From: Paenibacillus radicis (ex Xue et al. 2023)
GTDB taxonomy: Bacteria > Bacillota > Bacilli > Paenibacillales > NBRC-103111
Assembly (NCBI RefSeq): GCF_024722015.1
Contig: NZ_JANQBD010000050.1
Coordinates: 1 to 37,978, forward strand
Direction of reading: 5' to 3'
Length of the DNA stretch: 37,978 nt
The notes beneath the pieces are model-generated. The model was not told the origin of the DNA. It did no database searches and saw only the letters and a program-made list of their open reading frames with translations. A program made the position numbers and the translations under genes. Shown here piece by piece: positions 32,921 to 37,978 of the stretch; the first letter of the stretch is position 1; every line of letters begins with the position of its first letter.

Positions 32921-32937
32921 ACACTAAGGAGGTGTGA

Positions 32938-33822
32938 ATGATGAAGGCTTTAAAACAATACGCGGCTCCTTATCTGATGATATCGCCATTTTATTTGTTG
33001 TTTATTGTATTTGGCCTGTTTCCGATTTTGTTTTCGTTATATTTGGCCTTTCATGCCTGGGACGGCCTGGGGCAGATGGAGTTTGTAGGGCTGCGCAACT
33101 TCCGCAACCTGTTGACGGATGACCCGGATTTTTGGAACTCGGTAGGGAACACATTCATCATCTGGTTTCTGTCAACGCTGCCTCAATTGTTTTTGGCGCT
33201 TGTAGTTGCGTTCTTGTTAAACGCTTCGTTCATGAGGTTTAAAAATACGTTCCGCGCCATCTTTTTTCTGCCGAATATTACATCGATCGTCGCGGTTTCG
33301 ATCATTTTCGGTTCATTTTTCGGTGCACAGTTTGGGTTGCTTAACGGTTTATTTTCCGCAATTGGACTGCCCACAATCGATTGGATCAACGATACGTTCT
33401 GGGTCAAGGTGGCCATATCGCTCATGGTGATTTGGCGATGGACAGGCTACAACGCCATTATTTATTTAGCGGGGCTGCAAAGTATATCGGGCGATCTGTA
33501 CGAGGCTGCAACGATTGATGGAGCGAGCAGGCCGCAGCAATTTTTTTATATCACGTTGCCGCTGCTGCGCCCGATTATTTTGTTTACCGTTATTTTGTCA
33601 ACGATTGGCGGCATGCAGCTGTTCACAGAGCCGGCCATACTGGTAGGTCTTTCGGGCGGTGCAACGAAGGGCGGACTTACCCTCGTGCTTTACTTGTATA
33701 ATCAGGCATTTGGAAATCATTTGTTCGGCTATGCTTCGGCAATAGCGTGGATGTTATTCCTAATTATTGCCGTATTTTCATTCTTGAATTGGAAGTTTGT
33801 TTCCAGAGGGGAGGGGATCTGA
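32938..33822 (+). CDS. Sugar ABC transporter permease (MalF/UgpA-like)
   Basis: This 294-residue membrane protein has six predicted helices. The EAA loop that contacts the ATPase is visible as YEAATIDGASRPQQFFYITLPLLRP. It belongs to the CUT1 importer type and forms a heterodimer with the next permease. AAGGAGG precedes the start; ATG at 32941 is equally possible. The stop codon overlaps the next start by one base (TGATG), so the two permeases are translationally coupled. No ATPase gene is in the operon; a shared MsmX-type ATPase elsewhere is likely. Confidence 0.93.
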   Translation: MMKALKQYAAPYLMISPFYLLFIVFGLFPILFSLYLAFHAWDGLGQMEFVGLRNFRNLLTDDPDFWNSVGNTFIIWFLSTLPQLFLALVVAFLLNASFMRFKNTFRAIFFLPNITSIVAVSIIFGSFFGAQFGLLNGLFSAIGLPTIDWINDTFWVKVAISLMVIWRWTGYNAIIYLAGLQSISGDLYEAATIDGASRPQQFFYITLPLLRPIILFTVILSTIGGMQLFTEPAILVGLSGGATKGGLTLVLYLYNQAFGNHLFGYASAIAWMLFLIIAVFSFLNWKFVSRGEGI

Positions 33823-34706
33823 TGGCTTCTACAGCATCCAAAGCGTCAGCAGCCTTGAGAACTCCTTCTATAACTTCGAGGTTTTCCTTTCGGGTGGGAA
33901 CCTTTTTCGTATACACGGGCATGTGCGCAGGCTCGCTGATCTCATTATTTCCGTTCTACTGGCTGTTTGTAATGTCTACGGCCACAACGTCAGATATGTT
34001 CCGATTTCCGCCACGCGTGGTGCCGAGTGACCAGTTGCTCATCAATATCGGTAAAGTGTTGAATAAAGTCGACTTTTTTCAATCCTTTTTCAATACATTG
34101 ACTGTAGCGGGGCTGCATACGTTAATCGTACTCTTCTTTTGTTCGATGGCGGGCTTTGCGTTTGCGAAATTCCCTTTTCCGGCAAAGGGCCCGCTCTTTA
34201 TGTTTTTGCTGCTCACGATGATGGTACCGCAGCAGTTGGGACTGATCCCGCAGTTCATCATCATGCAGAAGCTGGGCTGGATTAATGAGCTGAAGGCATT
34301 GATAATACCGGGAGCGGCAAGCGCGTTCGGCATATTTTGGATGAGGCAGTATTCTCAATCCGTCATCCATGACGAATTGATCAATGCCGGACGTATTGAC
34401 GGCTGCAACACGTTCGACCTGTACTGGCGCATTGCGCTGCCGATTTTACGGCCTGCTCTGGCGACGCTTGGCATCATTACCTTTCTGGGCTCCTGGAACG
34501 ATTACTTATGGCCGCTGGTTGTAATTTCGGTACAAAATAAATTCACCATTCAAATGCTGATCGCCTCGATGAACGGGGTGTACAGCACTGACTATTCGAT
34601 GGTTATGGCTGCTACACTAATGGCGACGGTTCCTCTGGTTATTGTGTTTACTCTGTTCAGCAGGCAGTTTATATCCGGTCTGATGCAGGGCTCAGTCAAG
34701 GATTGA
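33822..34706 (+). CDS. Sugar ABC transporter permease (MalG/UgpE-like)
   Basis: The start at 33822 overlaps the preceding stop, with GGGGAGGGG upstream. The 294-residue product has six helices after a short Ser/Ala-rich cytosolic tail. The EAA loop reads INAGRIDGCNTFDLYWRIALPILRPA; the conserved Gly and Ile-Asp-Gly are present, though EAA is replaced by INA. It is the second half of the membrane channel for the sugar importer. A terminator follows at 34727. Confidence 0.93.
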   Translation: MASTASKASAALRTPSITSRFSFRVGTFFVYTGMCAGSLISLFPFYWLFVMSTATTSDMFRFPPRVVPSDQLLINIGKVLNKVDFFQSFFNTLTVAGLHTLIVLFFCSMAGFAFAKFPFPAKGPLFMFLLLTMMVPQQLGLIPQFIIMQKLGWINELKALIIPGAASAFGIFWMRQYSQSVIHDELINAGRIDGCNTFDLYWRIALPILRPALATLGIITFLGSWNDYLWPLVVISVQNKFTIQMLIASMNGVYSTDYSMVMAATLMATVPLVIVFTLFSRQFISGLMQGSVKD

Positions 34707-34726
34707 TTAACAGGCTCCCCCAAAAT

Positions 34727-34770
34727 GAGCACTTCTTATCACATTGCGTGATGGAAGGAGCTCTTTTTTT
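34727..34770 (+). terminator. Terminator of the sugar transport operon
   Basis: GAGC-CTTC pairs with GAAGG-GCTC, with an inner TATCAC/GTGAT stem, followed by a run of seven T. Confidence 0.8.
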
Positions 34771-34840
34771 AATTTTATAAAAGCAGCACTCTTCGAAACT
34801 CTCATATTTCCAACGCCTTTTTTACATATATGTGAATAAC

Positions 34841-34870
34841 TTGGATTGGTACTTCCTAATGTGCTACATT
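34841..34870 (+). promoter_or_regulatory. Candidate promoter of the NikR-like/CopCD operon
   Basis: TTGGAT and TACATT are spaced by 18 bases, about 40 bases before the nikR-like start. An ACATATATGT palindrome lies just upstream at about 34824 and could be an operator. Confidence 0.35.
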
Positions 34871-34911
34871 TAGGGCAAGAAGAAATGGTTAGCGGAAAAG
34901 GGGAGAGTTCA

Positions 34912-35400
34912 ATGACCGAGAAGGAATCACTCGTCAGGTTCGGCATATCGATGCCGCAATCACTGATTGAGCAGTTCGATGCCTTAATTGTTGATCAAGG
35001 ATATGACAATCGCTCCGAGGCGGTCAGGGATTTGGTGCGCAGAGCGCTGCTTGCACCGTCCCATATCGTATCCGAGCAATTAGCGGCAGGAACTATTGTA
35101 ATGGTATACGATCATCATGTAAGCGATCTGCCTATTGTTCTGACGGAGCTGCAGCATGACTATCATTCTGAGATTAACTCCACTATGCATATCCATCTGA
35201 ATCCTCATCAATGCTTGGAGGTTATTGTAGTAAGAGGCGTTGTAAGAAGACTGCGCGAGCTTCAACAGCGCATTCAGGTGCTCAAAGGGGTTAGCTATGC
35301 CGAGCTGTCAGTAACGCACGTGGATGGACAGGAGCAGGCTGCTGTTCATGATCATTCACATCATCATACACACACTCACAGTCACAATCATGACAAGTAG
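34912..35400 (+). CDS. NikR-family metal-responsive regulator with His-rich tail
   Basis: This 162-residue protein has an N-terminal ribbon-helix-helix DNA-binding domain (VRFGISMPQSLIEQFD, DNRSEAVRDLVRRAL) and a C-terminal ACT-like metal domain. The four nickel ligands known from E. coli NikR align with H82, H93, H95 and C101 (TMHIHLNPHQC). Residues 146-160 form an extra tail, HDHSHHHTHTHSHNH, which standard NikR proteins lack. NikR binds Ni and represses nickel uptake genes, but here the downstream genes are a DUF2203 protein and a copper-handling CopC-CopD fusion. GGGGAGAG precedes the start; a longer frame to 34846 is unlikely. Confidence 0.88.
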   Translation: MTEKESLVRFGISMPQSLIEQFDALIVDQGYDNRSEAVRDLVRRALLAPSHIVSEQLAAGTIVMVYDHHVSDLPIVLTELQHDYHSEINSTMHIHLNPHQCLEVIVVRGVVRRLRELQQRIQVLKGVSYAELSVTHVDGQEQAAVHDHSHHHTHTHSHNHDK

Positions 35401-35427
35401 ACCGGATCGAAAACGGAGGAGAACCGT

Positions 35428-35835
35428 ATGAAAATTTATTTTACTTTGGCGGAAGCGAACGCATTGCTGCCTTTGGTGAAGCTGGAGCTGGAGAAACTGC
35501 AAGGCATCAAGAAGCAATACCGTGATAAATATGAAGAGCTTCACCAGCTGAAGGATTATCATCAGAAACAGGGGGGCTTACCGGAAGGCAGTGATCCTTA
35601 TTTTACATTGGAATGTGAAATGGATTTTCTGCAGCTGGAAGGAAATACATTGCTTAGCAGCTTTGAGCTCAAAGGAGTTCAATTAAAGGATATCGATTCA
35701 GGACTGATAGATTTTCCGGCCTTGTTAAACGGTCAGGAGGTACTGCTTTGTTGGCGTCAAGGCGAGGAAAGTGTCGCTCATTATCACGGGCTTCATGATG
35801 GGTTCGCAGGAAGAAGGAAGCTAACTGAAGAATAG
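35428..35835 (+). CDS. DUF2203-family protein
   Basis: This 135-residue protein has the DUF2203 pattern: YFTLAEANALLPLVKLEL at the start, a helical middle, and a C-terminal KDIDSGLIDFPALLNGQEVLLCWRQGEESVAHYHGLHDGFAGRR. The family has no established function; the end motif with HYH-HDGF could hold a metal or substrate. GGAGGAG precedes the ATG. It lies 27 bp after the nikR-like gene and 32 bp before copCD, so it is probably in the same operon. Confidence 0.88.
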   Translation: MKIYFTLAEANALLPLVKLELEKLQGIKKQYRDKYEELHQLKDYHQKQGGLPEGSDPYFTLECEMDFLQLEGNTLLSSFELKGVQLKDIDSGLIDFPALLNGQEVLLCWRQGEESVAHYHGLHDGFAGRRKLTEE

Positions 35836-35867
35836 CCTGGAGACGATGGAGGAGGTTTATAGACATA

Positions 35868-37550
35868 ATGGCTAGCGCAATAGCAATCATAGCATCGAAA
35901 CAACAACGAAAGCTTTCATGGAACAGCTTATGCGTCTTTCTGCTGGTTGTACTTGTATTCTCGTTGTGTTTAGGGGGAATAGCACCGCAGCAAGCTTATG
36001 CCCATACGAGCCTGACGAATGCGGTCCCGGCTGCCAATGCCGAGCTGCAGCAAGCCCCCCCAAGCGTCGTTCTAAACTTTAATGAAAGGCTCGAGGAAGG
36101 TGTTTATTACATCAAGGTTTTTGACTCCAAGCAAAAGCCGGTTACTGCTAGCAAAGCCAAGCTCAACGCAAACCGAATGGTGTTGGAATTGGAGCTGCCC
36201 AAGCTGGAAACAGGCAATTACGTAGTCACTTATCATGTGATTTCTGCGGACGGTCATCCCGTTGAAGGAACCTATATATTTGCCGTAGGACAGAGCTTAA
36301 GTCAGCAGCCAGGCATGGTTCCTTCCAATATGGAGCATATGCATTCTCAAGGGTTATCCAAGGAAATGGGGATTTTGGACATCGTTAATTATTTGTCCCG
36401 CATTCTCTATTATGTGACAATGCTGCTGTTTACTGGCTGGGTGGTATGGCTGCGTTTTGGTCTAAGAAATATCGGGAATGTTCGTCCTGTGCTCGAAGGC
36501 TGGGCTGTACAGCTGCAGCGCGGTTACCTGATTGCTTTTCTGTTGTTCATGTTTACTCATATTTACGCAATGGTCGGAGACGGTGGCCCTGAAGCAATGG
36601 CCGCACTGTTTACATCAACGGGGATCGGGTACATATGGCTGAGCAGCCTTGTACTGTCATTGCTTGGTTTTATCGTTCTTTATCGCAATCCATGGATGGA
36701 TATGTTATGGGTGGTTCTTTTATGGCTGTTTAAAAGCTTGAATGGCCATGCGGCTGCTTTTGCGCCTCAATCACAAACGATAATGCTTGATGTGGTCCAC
36801 ATGGCAGCAGCGGCTATATGGATGGGTGGTTTACTAATGCTGCTTGTGCTTTGGCGCCGCAGTAAAGAGGATGCGAAAGTATTTTTTCTGCGGTTTTCAT
36901 CGGCTGCTCTGGCTTCAATGGCTCTACTGATCGTATCCGGTGTTTTTATAGTTCTGATTTTCCTGCCGGATATCGGTTATTTGGTAGAAACCCAATGGGG
37001 TAAAATGCTTTTGGTCAAAAGCGCCCTCGTGCTGCTTGTCATGTTAACCGGGCTGACTCTGCGTATCCTGTACCGTAAGCGCACCCTTGAGAAGGTTTCA
37101 TACCTGCTTCGGATTGATGCGGTTTTAGCGCTTCTGATCGCTTGTATTGTCGGTATATTTACTTATCTGACACCGCTCCCGGCGAACGAGCCGCTGTATT
37201 GGCATGTGATGGGTGAGAAAATTCACATGACCACAGAAATTACACCGAATGTACCAGGAATCAATGACATTACAGTGAAGGTGTGGCTTCCGGAGAAGCT
37301 GGGTAAGCCCAAGCAGGTATTGCTCAAGCTGCGAAACGAGGGTACACCGGAAATTGCGCCCATAGAGGTTCCGCTTAGCTTTACTACGGAAGAAGAGAAA
37401 GCTTATGAAGAATCTTATAACATGAAAAAGCACATGTACAAAGCGCGCGGTGCCTATCTGCCGTATCCTGGCTATTGGGATATCGAGGTTCGTGTTATGG
37501 ACAGCAATGATGACGAGACCGTCTATCAGAAGCAAATAAGGCTCTACTAA
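35868..37550 (+). CDS. CopC-CopD fusion copper protein (YcnJ-like)
   Basis: This is a 560-residue protein. A signal peptide ends at AYA, so the mature protein begins with His (HTSLTNAVPAANAEL), the CopC N-terminal copper ligand. The CopC domain continues to SADGHPVEGTYIFAVG, with the Asp and His ligands. A Met/His-rich linker (MEHMHSQG) follows, then a CopD membrane domain with about eight helices, and a C-terminal extracellular domain (about 455-560) with several Met and His residues. YcnJ-type proteins help copper import or delivery in Bacillus. GGAGG precedes the ATG. Control by the NikR-like protein two genes upstream is inference. Confidence 0.92.
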   Translation: MASAIAIIASKQQRKLSWNSLCVFLLVVLVFSLCLGGIAPQQAYAHTSLTNAVPAANAELQQAPPSVVLNFNERLEEGVYYIKVFDSKQKPVTASKAKLNANRMVLELELPKLETGNYVVTYHVISADGHPVEGTYIFAVGQSLSQQPGMVPSNMEHMHSQGLSKEMGILDIVNYLSRILYYVTMLLFTGWVVWLRFGLRNIGNVRPVLEGWAVQLQRGYLIAFLLFMFTHIYAMVGDGGPEAMAALFTSTGIGYIWLSSLVLSLLGFIVLYRNPWMDMLWVVLLWLFKSLNGHAAAFAPQSQTIMLDVVHMAAAAIWMGGLLMLLVLWRRSKEDAKVFFLRFSSAALASMALLIVSGVFIVLIFLPDIGYLVETQWGKMLLVKSALVLLVMLTGLTLRILYRKRTLEKVSYLLRIDAVLALLIACIVGIFTYLTPLPANEPLYWHVMGEKIHMTTEITPNVPGINDITVKVWLPEKLGKPKQVLLKLRNEGTPEIAPIEVPLSFTTEEEKAYEESYNMKKHMYKARGAYLPYPGYWDIEVRVMDSNDDETVYQKQIRLY

Positions 37551-37559
37551 CTACTAAGA

Positions 37560-37978
37560 AATGGTCGTTCTATACACGGCCCTAAAGGCTGACCACTATA
37601 CTTACATGATTTAACGTCTTATGTCTGAGGGCTTTTTATACGGTTAGCGAGCGGTGAAGCTGCCAGGGGTTCTCGAGGAAATGAACGGAACTTAGAGTTC
37701 CTTTATTCAATCTCTCGCCTCCAATTTAAGGCAATAGCGGAAGTCGAGATTCCGTGAGCGACCGGGCAAGGTCGTGTAATTTAGCAGGTGGAACCCCTGC
37801 TTGGTAGAACGTGCAGCCGCGTTGCCAATAGCGAGTCTTGGGCTATCAGCAGTAATGTTGAGTGCTAAGCGTAGACAGTCAGGCAGTAGGCCTGAAAAGT
37901 GACGGAGCCCCGAAATTGACTAACATTGAGATAGGCCGACGGTATGCGGAATCTGGAAGGCAACATCTACACAGACGC
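37560..37978 (+). ncRNA. Structured non-coding region, possible 5' part of a group II intron (runs off the window)
   Basis: No ORF is visible here. Many local stems occur: GGAAC/GTTCC near 37690, CGGAA/TTCCG near 37740, GCGACC/GGTCGT near 37765, GCAGG/CCTGC near 37785, ATAGC/GCTAT near 37830, CAGGC/GCCTG near 37890, and a longer-range AATGTT/AACATT pair. Phrases such as GGTGGAACCCCTGC and CAGGCAGTAGGCCTG look like domain I of bacterial group II introns from memory, but the reverse transcriptase would lie beyond the window and I cannot place the 5' splice site. Confidence 0.45.

Noticed and set aside
34824..34833. ACATATATGT as a definite NikR operator
   Set aside because: It is palindromic but too short and AT-rich; NikR operators are usually longer with wide spacing, so I list it only as a possibility under the promoter.
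1..37978. CRISPR arrays, tRNA or rRNA genes, prophage, intact transposase
   Set aside because: No regularly spaced repeats, no cloverleaf or rRNA sequence, and no phage or transposase protein motifs in any frame.

Overview
The window looks like a chromosomal segment from a Paenibacillus-type endospore-forming Firmicute. The grounds are strong AGGAGG-type ribosome binding sites, TTG and GTG starts, U-tract terminators, a YjcZ-like small sporulation protein, a YesM/YesN two-component pair beside a CUT1 sugar transporter that lacks its own ATPase, and dispersed non-coding repeats of the kind common in that group. There is no rRNA, tRNA, CRISPR array, phage module or intact transposase.

Layout. 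1-1458: no gene, but fragments of mosaic intergenic repeats that recur at 21.6-22.5 kb. 1459-3413: tetR and a MATE exporter, converging on a solo PhnD-type binding lipoprotein (3494-4465, minus). 4683-6266: a cytosolic CpdB/UshA-type nucleotidase. 6368-6487: a 39-aa YjcZ-like peptide. 6669-8706: an orphan hisC and an alpha/beta hydrolase. 8763-13030: 5-oxoproline metabolism, with pxpB and pxpC, then about 1.1 kb holding tiny ORFs, terminators and a CD3324-type gene, then pxpA and a gamma-glutamylcyclotransferase-like gene. 13041-16889: an unknown gene, a single-domain response regulator, an HPt-REC-GGDEF-REC protein, a stalk-domain secreted protein and a small unknown. 17011-19803 (minus): a thiosulfate/persulfide operon (rhodanese lipoprotein, rhodanese, TusA, YeeE), divergent from a beta-propeller lipoprotein and a TlpA-like thioredoxin (19932-21535). 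21.6-22.5 kb: repeats. 22565-26255 (minus): class I ribonucleotide reductase, nrdA then nrdB, with a structured leader and a hairpin-rich spacer. 27028-34706: histidine kinase, extra solute-binding lipoprotein, AraC-type regulator, main solute-binding protein and two permeases. 34912-37550: NikR-like regulator with a histidine tail, DUF2203 protein and a CopC-CopD fusion. 37.6 kb to the end: a strongly structured non-coding stretch, possibly the start of a group II intron.

How the genes fit together. The GGCT-like enzyme would make 5-oxoproline from gamma-glutamyl compounds and PxpABC would return it to glutamate, so one locus could hold a complete salvage cycle. The rhodaneses, TusA and YeeE form a thiosulfate uptake and sulfur relay set. 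The kinase, its adjacent binding protein and the regulator look like a three-component sugar sensor controlling the downstream importer. The most unusual sequence-level signals are a sharply GC-rich patch in pxpC ending at a perfect 17-bp hairpin, a 19-bp perfect hairpin and a G-rich repeat (which supplies the nrdB ribosome binding site) between nrdA and nrdB, a foldable leader ahead of nrdA, and three consecutive stem-loops between the sugar-binding protein and its permeases.
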